From the NCBI GenBank assembly GCA_035705295.1, contig DASSWG010000006.1:1-64000 (forward strand): a stretch of 64,000 bases of DNA, read 5' to 3'. The notes beneath the pieces were generated by a model that did no database searches, was not told where the DNA came from, and saw nothing but the letters and a program-made list of their open reading frames with translations. Below are positions 47,704 through 56,519 of the stretch, in pieces. The stretch is from DASSWG01 sp035705295. GTDB lineage: Bacteria; Bacteroidota; Bacteroidia; Flavobacteriales; Flavobacteriaceae. Positions within the stretch are counted from its first letter, which is position 1, and each line of letters begins with the position of its first letter. Position numbers and translations under genes: made by a program.

Positions 47704-48432
47704 TTATTTCGAAGCTTTTTCGTGTTCGTCCATGGTGTGGTACACGTTCTGCACATCGTCGTCCTCTTCAATTTTTTCCAGTAATTTTTCCACATCGGCC
47801 TCTTCTTCGGCGGTCAAGGTTTTGGTGGTTTGCGGAATGCGCTCAAAACCCGATGACAGAATTTCAATGTTCCGATCTTCCAATTCTTTTTGAATGGCAC
47901 CAAAACTTTCGAAAGGCGCATAAATCAACACGCCATCTTCATCCTCGAAAACTTCTTCGGCCCCGAAATCAATAAATTCAAGCTCCAATTCTTCCACATC
48001 GAGGCCTTCTGCCGGAATTCGGAAGTTACAGGTGTGGTCGAACATAAATTCTACCGAGCCCGAGGTTCCCAAATTTCCGTCGCATTTGTTGAAATAGGAG
48101 CGGATGTTGGCCACCGTTCGGTTGTTGTTGTCGGTCGCGGTTTCGATCAATATTGCAATTCCGTGTGGGGCGTAACCTTCAAAAAGTACGGTTTTGTACT
48201 CGCCCAAACTTTTATCGGACGCGCGTTTGATGGCGCGCTCAATATTTTCTTTGGGCATGTTCACACTTTTCGCGTTTTGGATCACCGCCCGAAGTTTGGA
48301 GTTGGCATCGGGATCCGGACCACCTTCTTTCACGGCCATTACAATATCTTTTCCAATTCTGGTGAATGCCTTGGCCATGGCCGACCAGCGTTTCATTTTT
48401 CGTGCTTTTCTGAATTCGAATGCTCTTCCCAT
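47704..48432 (-). CDS. YebC/PmpR family DNA-binding regulatory protein
   Basis: A 242-residue member of the YebC family, whose members act as transcription regulators or, as shown more recently for some, as translation factors easing ribosome stalls. It begins MGRAFEFRKARKMKRWSAMA, then AFTRIGKDIVMAVKEGGPDPDANSKLR, the conserved NAKSVNMPKENIERAIKRA, LFEGYAPHGIAILIETATDNNNRT and an acidic C-terminal half. All three domains are present. Confidence 0.96.
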   Translation of the reverse strand: MGRAFEFRKARKMKRWSAMAKAFTRIGKDIVMAVKEGGPDPDANSKLRAVIQNAKSVNMPKENIERAIKRASDKSLGEYKTVLFEGYAPHGIAILIETATDNNNRTVANIRSYFNKCDGNLGTSGSVEFMFDHTCNFRIPAEGLDVEELELEFIDFGAEEVFEDEDGVLIYAPFESFGAIQKELEDRNIEILSSGFERIPQTTKTLTAEEEADVEKLLEKIEEDDDVQNVYHTMDEHEKASK

Positions 48433-48535
48433 AAAAAAATTAATTACCGCGTAAAAATAAAAAACCTTTGGTTAATTGCACAGTTTCTGTTTTAGAAGTT
48501 TGTGCAATTAAGAAAAGGAGTTCTTCAAAAGTGTT

Positions 48536-48823
48536 TTAAGGGGTTTCAACAATCGATTCGATGGTTTTGGCAAGGTCGAAATCTTTTTGGGTGACACCCC
48601 CAGCGTCGTGCGTCGAAAGCGAAATGGAAAGTTGGTTGTACACGTTCGTCCATTTTGGATGATGTTGTTGGGCCTCGGCTTCAAAAGCAATACGCGCCAT
48701 CAAGCTGAATGTTTCCTTAAAATTTTGAAATTCAAAAACCGTGTGGATCGCTCCTTCGTCATATTCCCAACCGGGAAGTGCTTCAAGTTTGTTTTTGATT
48801 TCTTTTTCAGTCAGTTTTTTCAT
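48536..48823 (-). CDS. phhB: 4a-hydroxytetrahydrobiopterin dehydratase (PCD/DCoH)
   Basis: This enzyme regenerates quinonoid dihydropterin after aromatic amino acid hydroxylation. The 95-residue protein carries the catalytic motif with H54, H55, P56 and W58 (AEAQQHHPKWTNVYNQL), then SISLSTHDAGGVTQKDFDLA with H72. A phenylalanine hydroxylase gene is not in the window. It lies downstream of the FMN-reductase-like gene by ten bases, so probably in one transcript. Confidence 0.95.
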   Translation of the reverse strand: MKKLTEKEIKNKLEALPGWEYDEGAIHTVFEFQNFKETFSLMARIAFEAEAQQHHPKWTNVYNQLSISLSTHDAGGVTQKDFDLAKTIESIVETP

Positions 48824-48833
48824 GGATTATTTT

Positions 48834-49544
48834 TTAAGATTTTTCATTTTTTTCAAACTTCCAACGTTCGCCTTCGTCCCAGGCTTTTCTGGAATTTCCA
48901 TAGGCGGGGTAGCCATCTTGGTTTTTCAACATTTTTGCCAGGTGCAATAAATTGTAGGTCATAAAAGTGGTGTTCCGATTGGTGAACTCGTGATTTTTTG
49001 CGTCGGCCTCCGGATCGAGATAACTGGGGCCTGGGCCGATTTCGCCAATCCATCCGCAATCGGCTTGCGGCGGAATGCTGTAGCCGAGGTGCGACAATGC
49101 ATACAAAATTCCGCTGGAACAGTGTTTCACGCCGTCCTCGTTCCCGGTAATGATGCAACCGCCAGCTTTTCCGTAATAGACATATTGTCCTTTTTCGTTT
49201 TGTTTGCCGCTCATTGCGTACAATCGTTCAATAAGCAAACTGGCGACCGCTGAACGTTCGCCCAACCATATCGGCGAACCGACGACCAATATGTCCGCAG
49301 ATAAAATTTGCCGATAAAGTTGTGGCCACTCGTCTTTTTCGACTCCCTTTTTGGTCATGTCGGGTTGCACGCCGAACGCCACGTCAAAATCAACCAAACG
49401 AATGTGGTCCACTTCAACACCTTCAGCTTTCATGATGTTCGCGGAAACATCAATCAATCCGCGCGTGTTGCTGATTTCCGGACTTTTTTTCAAGGTACAG
49501 TTCACAAAACAAGCTTTCAAATTTTTAAAATCGGGGTTTTTCAT
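48834..49544 (-). CDS. Flavodoxin-fold NAD(P)H/FMN reductase-like protein
   Basis: A 236-residue flavodoxin-like protein: N-terminal strand and FMN-phosphate loop ACFVNCTLKKSPEISNTRG, then ADILVVGSPIWLGERSAVA and GKAGGCIITGNEDGVKHCSSG for isoalloxazine binding. It is related to multimeric flavodoxins of the WrbA/FMN-reductase superfamily annotated as flavodoxin family protein. The substrate is unknown. The TGN and PIWLGE motifs support FMN binding. ATG 49544 was chosen; the open frame begins 13 codons earlier. It may be co-transcribed with phhB. Confidence 0.86.
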   Translation of the reverse strand: MKNPDFKNLKACFVNCTLKKSPEISNTRGLIDVSANIMKAEGVEVDHIRLVDFDVAFGVQPDMTKKGVEKDEWPQLYRQILSADILVVGSPIWLGERSAVASLLIERLYAMSGKQNEKGQYVYYGKAGGCIITGNEDGVKHCSSGILYALSHLGYSIPPQADCGWIGEIGPGPSYLDPEADAKNHEFTNRNTTFMTYNLLHLAKMLKNQDGYPAYGNSRKAWDEGERWKFEKNEKS

Positions 49545-49617
49545 TTGTGCTGAATTTGATTTCAAGGTAATAATAACCCACAACGAAAAAGGACTTAAAA
49601 ACCTGTTTAGTAAAAGA

Positions 49618-50424
49618 TTAACAGTTTTTTAGTGCACAATGGCCTACAATTTCAGCAATCGTGGTCTGTAAGTTTTGGGGCAACAACCTGTCTTTGGGCA
49701 AAACTGCCAAAAATCGATCTTCGTTTGAGCTGTAGGCGCGTTTGAAAATGGGGGATTCGATTTTCAACTGCTTGCAGATATCTTCGATCAGTTCGTGGTG
49801 GTGCACCAAATCTTTGCTTCCCAAATGAAAAATCCCGTGCTTGCCTTGGTTGATGATAAAATGAATTTGTTGGGAAAGTTTTTGATGTGAAGCGGCATTG
49901 ATCACCACGTTCGGAAAAACCTCGATGGCCTCGTGCAAGCCCGCCAGTTGTTTTATTTCTTGGACCCGGGGCGAATTTGCGCCAAAAACCATCGGCAAGC
50001 GTGCGATGACGTATTTTTCGGAAGGAAGCCGAAGCAGGGCGTTTTCAATTTTTATTTTGAACCTTCCATAAACGCTATCGGACAATGTTTTGTCAAATTC
50101 GTAGGAAGGATAGTTTGTGAACGCATCGAACACATTTGCGGACGACAAAAAGATCAATTTTCCGTCGCTTCGGGTTAGGAAGTCGATGATTTCCTGATGC
50201 GCGTGGATTTGTGCTTGAAAACTTCCTCTTAGCGCAGAAACCACAATGTTGGGTTTTAAATTTTTCAACAAAGGGGCAAGCGGTTCTTTTTCCAAATCCC
50301 AAGCGTGGAATTTTTTGTTCTTCCGAAAATGGGTTTTCGTGGAATAGGTGCCATGAACGTCAAAATAGGCTTGCAGTTCTTTGTACAGCACGTTTCCCAA
50401 AAATCCACTTGCGCCGAGGATCAA
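49618..50424 (-). CDS. RmlD-like NAD(P)-dependent sugar-nucleotide-binding protein
   Basis: A 268-residue SDR-type protein of the RmlD/sugar-nucleotide-binding family. It has the Rossmann glycine motif ILGASGFLGNVLYKEL at the very N-terminus, a central serine with YxxxK-like YGRFKIKIENALL (catalytic Tyr/Lys) and VIARLPMVFGANSPR. No ATG precedes the motif: an in-frame TGA lies about 15 codons upstream of the TTG at 50424, and the intervening codons offer only ATT, ATC or ATA. The TTG start leaves a short but workable first strand. It is a lone gene, so its substrate is open. Confidence 0.8.
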   Translation of the reverse strand: MILGASGFLGNVLYKELQAYFDVHGTYSTKTHFRKNKKFHAWDLEKEPLAPLLKNLKPNIVVSALRGSFQAQIHAHQEIIDFLTRSDGKLIFLSSANVFDAFTNYPSYEFDKTLSDSVYGRFKIKIENALLRLPSEKYVIARLPMVFGANSPRVQEIKQLAGLHEAIEVFPNVVINAASHQKLSQQIHFIINQGKHGIFHLGSKDLVHHHELIEDICKQLKIESPIFKRAYSSNEDRFLAVLPKDRLLPQNLQTTIAEIVGHCALKNC

Positions 50425-50543
50425 TATTTTCTTTGAATTTTGGATAATGTTGAATTTAGTATGCTTTCATAGAACGTATGGGAAAGAAAACGCGTATGAA
50501 CAGCTAAAAAAAGAACCGAATTTTGATTGCCGGAAAAGCGGGG

Positions 50544-51626
50544 TCAATTTTTATAAAAAGGCAATTTAACGATTTCCGCAGGAACCCTTTTTTTTCGGAT
50601 TTGGATGAATATTTTTTCCCCGACTTTGCTTTTTTCGGTTTTCACATAACCCAAACCAATGGGTTTTCCCAAACTTGGTGACATGGTTCCGGAAGTTGTT
50701 ATTCCAATGGAGTTGCCATTTTCGTCAACGATTTCATAATCTTTCCGCGGAATGCCTTTTTCGGTCAGTTCAAAAGCCACCAGTTTTCGTTCCGGGCCGT
50801 TTTCCTTTTCCTTTTTTAAAGCCTCGCAATTGGTAAATTCTTTGGTGAATTTGGTGATCCAGCCCAAACCGGCTTCGATGGGCGAGGTGGTTTCGTCAAT
50901 ATCGTTTCCGTACAAACAGAAGCCCATTTCCAAACGCAGGGTGTCGCGTGCGGCCAGCCCAATGGGTTTTATGCCAAAATCGGCTCCGGCTTCCATAACC
51001 TTTTCCCAAATTTGTTCCACTTCGTCGTTTTTGCAATATATTTCGAATCCGCCACTGCCGGTATAACCGGTAGCCGAAATGATAACGTGCTCAATGCCCG
51101 CGAAATCGGCCACTTCAAAATGATAAAATTTTATTTTGGAAAGATCAATGCTCGTTAGCGATTGCATGGCTTCGACAGCTTTTGGGCCTTGTATTGCCAA
51201 AAGCGAAAATTCATCGGAAAGGTCTTTCATGTCGGCATCCATGTCGTTGTGCTGGGAAATCCAATTCCAATCTTTGTCAATGTTGGAAGCGTTCACCACT
51301 AACAAATATTTTTCTTCGTTCAAACGGTAAACGATCAAATCGTCCACAATTCCTCCCGTTTCATTTGGCATGCACGTATATTGTGCTTTTCCATCGTTAA
51401 GCTGGGAAGCATCGTTCGAACAAATTTTTTGGATCAACGCCAGGGCATTTGGGCCGGAAATCAAAAATTCCCCCATGTGCGAAACATCGAAAACGCCCAA
51501 TTTTTCGCGAACGGTTTGGTGTTCTGCATTGACCCCTTCATAGGAAACGGGCATATTGTAACCCGCGAAAGGGACAATTTTTGCGCCCAATTCTTCATGT
51601 ATTTTGGTAAGTGCTGTGTTTTTCAT
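50544..51626 (-). CDS. gcvT: Aminomethyltransferase (glycine cleavage T protein)
   Basis: GcvT transfers the methylene group from aminomethyl-lipoyl-H protein to THF. The 360-residue protein begins MKNTALTKIHEELGAKIVPF and shows the THF-binding segments YNMPVSYEGVNAEHQTVREK, VFDVSHMGEFLISGP and SATGYTGSGGFEIYCKND. The arginine motif AARDTLRLEMGFCLYGNDID follows. The C-terminal barrel ends GYVKTEKSKVGEKIFI. gcvH and gcvP are not in the window. ATG 51626 was chosen; the frame extends 23 codons upstream into the leader. A TAAATTTG box at 51693-51700 may serve as -7 element. Confidence 0.96.
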   Translation of the reverse strand: MKNTALTKIHEELGAKIVPFAGYNMPVSYEGVNAEHQTVREKLGVFDVSHMGEFLISGPNALALIQKICSNDASQLNDGKAQYTCMPNETGGIVDDLIVYRLNEEKYLLVVNASNIDKDWNWISQHNDMDADMKDLSDEFSLLAIQGPKAVEAMQSLTSIDLSKIKFYHFEVADFAGIEHVIISATGYTGSGGFEIYCKNDEVEQIWEKVMEAGADFGIKPIGLAARDTLRLEMGFCLYGNDIDETTSPIEAGLGWITKFTKEFTNCEALKKEKENGPERKLVAFELTEKGIPRKDYEIVDENGNSIGITTSGTMSPSLGKPIGLGYVKTEKSKVGEKIFIQIRKKRVPAEIVKLPFYKN

Positions 51627-51692
51627 ATCCTTTTTTCGACCCCGAATTTCCGGAAATATTTTTGCCGGAAAGTCTTTATTGTAAATGTTTGG

Positions 51693-51700
51693 CAAATTTA
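51693..51700 (-). promoter_or_regulatory. Putative -7 box of gcvT (TAAATTTG)
   Basis: Consensus -7 element about 67 bases upstream of the gcvT start on the minus strand. No TTTG at the expected distance. Confidence 0.4.
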
Positions 51701-51805
51701 AGTTTTTGATTGGGATTTGCTTGCGATCCTTGTGTTTTTTTACACGGCTTTTTAAAACACGGAACTTGTGCTATCTTTACGCTGTAACCAATTTAGAGGA
51801 AGCTT

Positions 51806-53353
51806 ATGAAGATTTTGACCGCCAAGCAATTGAAAACAGCGGATGAAACCACGCTTAAAAACCAAAAAATTTCTTCAGTGGAATTGATGGAACGTGCGGC
51901 AACATTGGCTTTTCAAGAAATACATGCAAGTTTGAACAATGCCCAAACCCAGATAAAAGTTTTTTGCGGCGTTGGCAACAATGGCGGTGACGGCTTGGTG
52001 ATCGCCCGCTTATTGCTCGAAAATGGGTACGATGTGACCACTTTTGTGGTAAATTACAGCGACAACCGCTCGGAGGAATTTTTGGCCAACTATGATCGAA
52101 TTAAAGAAATTGGAAAAAAATGGCCCGAGTTGTTGACTTCATCCAGTGATTTACCGAAAATTTCGGAAAATGATTTGGTGATCGATGCCATTTTTGGAAT
52201 TGGATTGAACCGTTCTTTGGATGCCTGGGTGGCAAATTTAATTTCTCACATCAACCGTTCGAATGCTTTTTTGATTTCGATCGATATGCCTTCGGGTTTG
52301 TTTTTCGACAAAATTCCCGTAAAAAAGGAAGCAGCCATCAAAGCTAATGTGACCCTCACTTTCCAAACGCCCAAACTGGTGTTCTTTTTGCCACAAACCG
52401 CTTCTTATGTTGGCGATTTTTATGTGATCGATATAGGTTTGGACCGGGAATATCTTCAAAATGTGGAAGCCGAAGCAGAATTGATCGGTAAAGAAGAAGT
52501 GTTGCCGATGTACCGGCCGCGCAAAAAATTTTCACACAAAGGAACCTATGGACATGTTTTGGTAGCGGGCGGATCGTATGGAAAAATGGGAAGCGTGGTT
52601 TTGGCTTCGACAGCTGCTTTGCGGGTTGGCGCCGGAATGGTCACGGCGATGGTTCCAAAATGCGGTTATTCGATTTTGCAAACGGCTTTGCCGGAAGCGA
52701 TGGTCGTTACTTCCGAAACAGAAAATTTTCTCTCCGAAACAGCACCCGGTTTCGAACCCGATGTGGTTTGTTTTGGAATGGGCGCAGAAAAAAACCCGGA
52801 AACCGTAAAGGCTTTCGAGAATATTTTGAACTCCACAAAAAAACCAATGCTGATCGATGCCGACGGGTTGAACATGTTGTCCGAAAACCCGGAAATGTTG
52901 AAAAAAATCCCAAAAAATTCAATTTTGACCCCACATCCAAAAGAACTGGAACGCTTGCTCGGGATTTGGAAAGACGATTTCGACAAGCTGAAAAAAGCAA
53001 AAGCATTTTCAAAAAAACACAAAATAATTTTGGTGATAAAAGGTGCCCATAGCATTGTTGTGGAAGAAAATAAACTATACATCAACACCACCGGAAACCC
53101 CGGAATGGCCACGGCGGGAAGTGGCGATGTGCTTGTCGGTACGATCGCCGGATTGCTTTCTCAAGGCTATTACCCATTGACCGCCGCTGTTTTTGGGGTC
53201 TATTTGCACGGAAAAGCAGGCGATATTGCAGCCGGGGAATATAGTTTCGAAGGAATGATCGCGGGCGATATTCCATTGCACCTTGGCGACGCGGTATTGG
53301 ATTTGTTCCAACGGGAAAATAACCCTCCACCGCCGGAAGAAAAACCGGAATAA
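51806..53353 (+). CDS. nnr: Bifunctional NAD(P)H-hydrate epimerase/dehydratase
   Basis: Nnr repairs hydrated NADH and NADPH. The 515-residue fusion has the N-terminal YjeF epimerase domain (MKILTAKQLKTADETTLKNQ, FCGVGNNGGDGLVIARLLLE, DAIFGIGLNRSLD, ISIDMPSGL). The C-terminal ribokinase-like dehydratase domain follows (THGHVLVAGGSYGKMGSV-like KGTYGHVLVAGGSYGKMGSV, LTPHPKELERLL, GMATAGSGDVLVGTIAGLLS with the catalytic GSGD). A Pro-rich tail (NNPPPPEEKPE) ends the protein. It diverges from gcvT and ends in a strong bidirectional terminator. Confidence 0.96.
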   Translation: MKILTAKQLKTADETTLKNQKISSVELMERAATLAFQEIHASLNNAQTQIKVFCGVGNNGGDGLVIARLLLENGYDVTTFVVNYSDNRSEEFLANYDRIKEIGKKWPELLTSSSDLPKISENDLVIDAIFGIGLNRSLDAWVANLISHINRSNAFLISIDMPSGLFFDKIPVKKEAAIKANVTLTFQTPKLVFFLPQTASYVGDFYVIDIGLDREYLQNVEAEAELIGKEEVLPMYRPRKKFSHKGTYGHVLVAGGSYGKMGSVVLASTAALRVGAGMVTAMVPKCGYSILQTALPEAMVVTSETENFLSETAPGFEPDVVCFGMGAEKNPETVKAFENILNSTKKPMLIDADGLNMLSENPEMLKKIPKNSILTPHPKELERLLGIWKDDFDKLKKAKAFSKKHKIILVIKGAHSIVVEENKLYINTTGNPGMATAGSGDVLVGTIAGLLSQGYYPLTAAVFGVYLHGKAGDIAAGEYSFEGMIAGDIPLHLGDAVLDLFQRENNPPPPEEKPE

Positions 53354-53354
53354 A

Positions 53355-53386
53355 AAAACCGACCGGTTTTCAAAACGGTCGGTTTT
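53355..53386. terminator. Bidirectional terminator between nnr and the TlpA lipoprotein gene
   Basis: AAAACCGACCG and CGGTCGGTTTT form a strong 11-base stem with a ten-base loop. It lies directly after the nnr stop and before the convergent gene. Confidence 0.88.
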
Positions 53387-53404
53387 GGTTGTACAGAATC
53401 TTTT

Positions 53405-54763
53405 TTAAATTCCCACTTCTTCAAACAAATTAATCAATTCCGGATCGGAGGGGCGAGGGGCGTTCGCCGAAACAATGTTTCCTTGTGGATCCACCAAAAT
53501 GAACCTCGGAATCCCGTTGATGGCATAGTTTTGAACAAACTCGGAATCCCACGCGTTATCGGCGATCAATTGAATGCCGCCCAATTCTTTTTCGGTGACC
53601 ATTTTCTTCCATTTTTCATAAGCATTTTCCGTATCGATTGAAATGCTGACAAAATGAATGTTTTTTCCGTGATAGTTTTTTTCAATTTTTTGTAAAGCTG
53701 GAATTTGTGCCAAACAAGGTCCGCACCACGTGGCCCAAACATCAATGTAAACATGTTTTCCACGCAGGTCTCCCAAGGAGGTTTCACCACCTTTGTAGTT
53801 TTCATATGTGAAAGTGGGCGAGGGGTTCCCTTTTTTTAATTGTTGTATTTTTTTGAAACGAACGGTCAATTCTTCTTTGAACTTAGTGTCCGAAGAACGT
53901 TGCATAATGTTGTCGTAAATCTCTTTGTTGTCCTCGTTTCCGGGACGGATCCGGTAGGAGATACGTTGCAGTCCGGTGGTTTTTATGTTTTCGCTTTCCA
54001 ACCGGTCAAGGTAGGCAAAAGCTTTATCGCTGTAGGAAGCGCTGGTGTCGGTTTGTACGGAAGTGGCTTTCGAAAAATCGATCATCACCAATTGTTGGTA
54101 TGCGTCGAAATTTTCAAAATCTTCAGCATTGTCCAAATTGATTTCCGGGCCCACAAAACCCTTTGTGAGGCTGTCTTTCCCCATTCGTTGGTAAATAAAG
54201 GCTTGGCGTTCCAATGCCAAGGCTTTTTTGTAATGAATGGCCTTTTCTTCCATTGCCACAAAACTGGAATCCAATTTATTGGTGTGCAACAAATCCAAAT
54301 ATTTTTGTTCGTTTTTGTCCACGATCATTGCCAAGGAATCCAACCCAATTTCATTTTGCATGATTTCTTTTGGAGAAATATCGATTTTTTCCGACAACAG
54401 GAATTTTTTCACCAAATAATTGTTTTCCGCAGAATTGTCACCGGTATATCGAATGCTTTCATCAAACTGTTTCGTGTTCAAACTGATGGATACCCTGGTT
54501 TCCGGGACCAGGTACATCCGAGTGATTTCCCGATCGACGCGCAATGTGTAGTAACCAGCTATGGGCAAATCCAACGTATCGGAGAACGAGCCGTCTTTGT
54601 TCAAAGCGATTTTTTCAACAAATTCACCTCGGGAAACCGAAATGCTATCGGTCGTCATATTGTTTATTGTTCCTTTTAAAATGGTGAATTCGGGTTCTTT
54701 TTTATCGTCATTACAACCAAAAAAGAGCATGGTGGCCGCCAAAAGGCAGATTGTTTTTTTCAT
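53405..54763 (-). CDS. TlpA-family disulfide reductase lipoprotein
   Basis: A 452-residue exported lipoprotein (signal MKKTICLLAATMLFFGC, lipidated Cys17). It carries an N-terminal DUF4369-like beta domain (about 25-110), a long helical middle region (about 120-310) and a C-terminal thioredoxin fold of the TlpA/AhpC-TSA group (about 315-452). The redox motif is W346-C347-G348-P349-C350 in DVWATWCGPCLAQIP and the cis-Pro is in GIPRFILVDPQG. This architecture is widespread in Bacteroidota and handles disulfides in the periplasm. The partner is unknown. Confidence 0.93.
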   Translation of the reverse strand: MKKTICLLAATMLFFGCNDDKKEPEFTILKGTINNMTTDSISVSRGEFVEKIALNKDGSFSDTLDLPIAGYYTLRVDREITRMYLVPETRVSISLNTKQFDESIRYTGDNSAENNYLVKKFLLSEKIDISPKEIMQNEIGLDSLAMIVDKNEQKYLDLLHTNKLDSSFVAMEEKAIHYKKALALERQAFIYQRMGKDSLTKGFVGPEINLDNAEDFENFDAYQQLVMIDFSKATSVQTDTSASYSDKAFAYLDRLESENIKTTGLQRISYRIRPGNEDNKEIYDNIMQRSSDTKFKEELTVRFKKIQQLKKGNPSPTFTYENYKGGETSLGDLRGKHVYIDVWATWCGPCLAQIPALQKIEKNYHGKNIHFVSISIDTENAYEKWKKMVTEKELGGIQLIADNAWDSEFVQNYAINGIPRFILVDPQGNIVSANAPRPSDPELINLFEEVGI

Positions 54764-54901
54764 GGAAAGTGTTTTTTAAGTTCGATAAAAGTACGTTGTT
54801 TTTTTAAGTGGTGTTTTTTGTTGGGAATATTTTTCGAAAATCCTTGGAAAATTTGTTCGATAATTGGACTTTTGGCGTGCAAAACAAATGTAGGCAAAAC
54901 C

Positions 54902-56413
54902 ATGCAAGACCATCATTATATCAGTAAGGGAATATTGGACTTGGACATTGTTCAAGACATCCTTGAGACCGGAAAAAAATTGGAATTGAGCGAAGAAGCA
55001 AAAACCGCCGTTCAAAAATCAAGGAATTATTTGAATGAAAAAATGGCGGTGAACGATCGACCAATTTATGGGATCAATACAGGTTTTGGAGCGCTTTGTA
55101 ATGTCAAAATCACACCCGAAAATCTGACTCAACTTCAGGAAAATTTGGTGGTTTCGCACGCTTGTGGCACCGGGGAAAAAGTTTCCCCAAAAATTGTACG
55201 CTTGATGTTGTTGTTGAAAATACAGTCGTTAAGCTACGGAAATTCAGGAGTTTCGATCGATTTGATTTCTCGTTTATTGGACTTCTACAACCACGATATT
55301 TTGCCCGTTGTTTTTGAACAAGGTTCTTTGGGTGCTTCGGGCGATTTGGCACCATTGGCACATTTGTCGCTGCCACTTTTGGGAAAAGGCGAAGTTTATT
55401 TTGAAGGGGAAATTCTTCCTTCGGAAAAAGTGTTGCAAAAATTCGGGTGGAAACCCTTAAAATTACAATCAAAAGAAGGCTTGGCTTTGTTGAACGGCAC
55501 CCAATTTATGAGCGCACATGCGGTTTTTGCGTTGTTGGAAGGCTATAAATTATCCTATTTCGCCGATTTGATCGGTGCGGTTTCCATCGATGCTTTCAAT
55601 TGCAACATGTCGCCTTTTGATCCTTTGGTGCATGAAATCCGTCCCCATCGGGGGCAAATCAAAACCGCGGAACGGATTCGGGAATTTTTAGAAGATAGTG
55701 AAATTGCCAAAGAGATCAAGCAAAATGTGCAAGATCCTTATTCTTTCCGTTGCATTCCACAGGTTCACGGAGCGACGAAAGATACTTTACGGTTTGTGCA
55801 CCAAACCGTGAAAACCGAAATCAACAGCGTTACTGACAACCCAAACATTTTTGTGTCCGACGACAAAATTATTTCCGCGGGCAATTTTCACGGACAGCCT
55901 TTGGCGTTGGCAATGGATTATTTGGCCATTGCGATGTCCGAACTTGCCAATATTTCCGAAAGAAGGATTTACCAACTGGTTTCTGGGCTCCGCGAATTGC
56001 CGGTTTTTTTGGTGGACGAACCAGGTTTGAACAGCGGGTTTATGATTCCACAATATACCGCGGCAAGTATTGTGAGCCAAAACAAACAATTGTGCACGCC
56101 GGCAAGTGTGGATTCCATTGTTTCTTCCAACGGGCAGGAAGATCATGTGAGCATGGGCGCAAATTCAGCCACTAAATTGATTCGTGTGATCGAAAATGTA
56201 AATTCTGTTTTGGCCATTGAATTGTTCAATGCTTCGCAGGCGTTGCATTACCGATCTCCGCTGAAAACGTCACCGTTTTTGGCACAAATGATCGATTTGT
56301 ACCGAAAATCGGTGCCCTTGGTGAAAAAAGATACGGTAATGGCTCCAAAAATAGCAAATTCCAAAGCTTTTATGAATAGTTTTGAAATCGAAAACGAGTT
56401 GTTGTTCGGTTGA
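54902..56413 (+). CDS. hutH: Histidine ammonia-lyase
   Basis: HutH deaminates histidine to urocanate. The 503-residue protein contains the Ala-Ser-Gly (A145-S146-G147) tripeptide that cyclises to the MIO cofactor, in QGSLGASGDLAPLAHLSLP. It also has YGINTGFGALCNV, GNFHGQPLALAMDYLAIAMS and SSNGQEDHVSMGANSA. The rest of the hut pathway is not adjacent. Some MIO ammonia-lyases act on tyrosine or other amino acids; the histidine assignment rests on overall similarity. ATG 54902 matches the family start; the frame is open 28 codons upstream. Confidence 0.93.
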   Translation: MQDHHYISKGILDLDIVQDILETGKKLELSEEAKTAVQKSRNYLNEKMAVNDRPIYGINTGFGALCNVKITPENLTQLQENLVVSHACGTGEKVSPKIVRLMLLLKIQSLSYGNSGVSIDLISRLLDFYNHDILPVVFEQGSLGASGDLAPLAHLSLPLLGKGEVYFEGEILPSEKVLQKFGWKPLKLQSKEGLALLNGTQFMSAHAVFALLEGYKLSYFADLIGAVSIDAFNCNMSPFDPLVHEIRPHRGQIKTAERIREFLEDSEIAKEIKQNVQDPYSFRCIPQVHGATKDTLRFVHQTVKTEINSVTDNPNIFVSDDKIISAGNFHGQPLALAMDYLAIAMSELANISERRIYQLVSGLRELPVFLVDEPGLNSGFMIPQYTAASIVSQNKQLCTPASVDSIVSSNGQEDHVSMGANSATKLIRVIENVNSVLAIELFNASQALHYRSPLKTSPFLAQMIDLYRKSVPLVKKDTVMAPKIANSKAFMNSFEIENELLFG

Positions 56414-56443
56414 TTTTCCTTCTAAAATTAGCGCCATCCATCA

Positions 56444-56483
56444 AAAAAGCCCGTTCCGATTTTAAATTTGGAACGGGCTCTTT
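56444..56483. terminator. Bidirectional terminator between hutH and clpC
   Basis: GCCCGTTCC and GGAACGGGC form a nine-base GC-rich stem, flanked by A-rich and T-rich tracts (AAAAAA before, CTCTTTATT after), between the convergent hutH and clpC genes. Confidence 0.88.
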
Positions 56484-56519
56484 ATTGCTTGTTTAAATTT
56501 TCTATTGGACAAAGCCTAT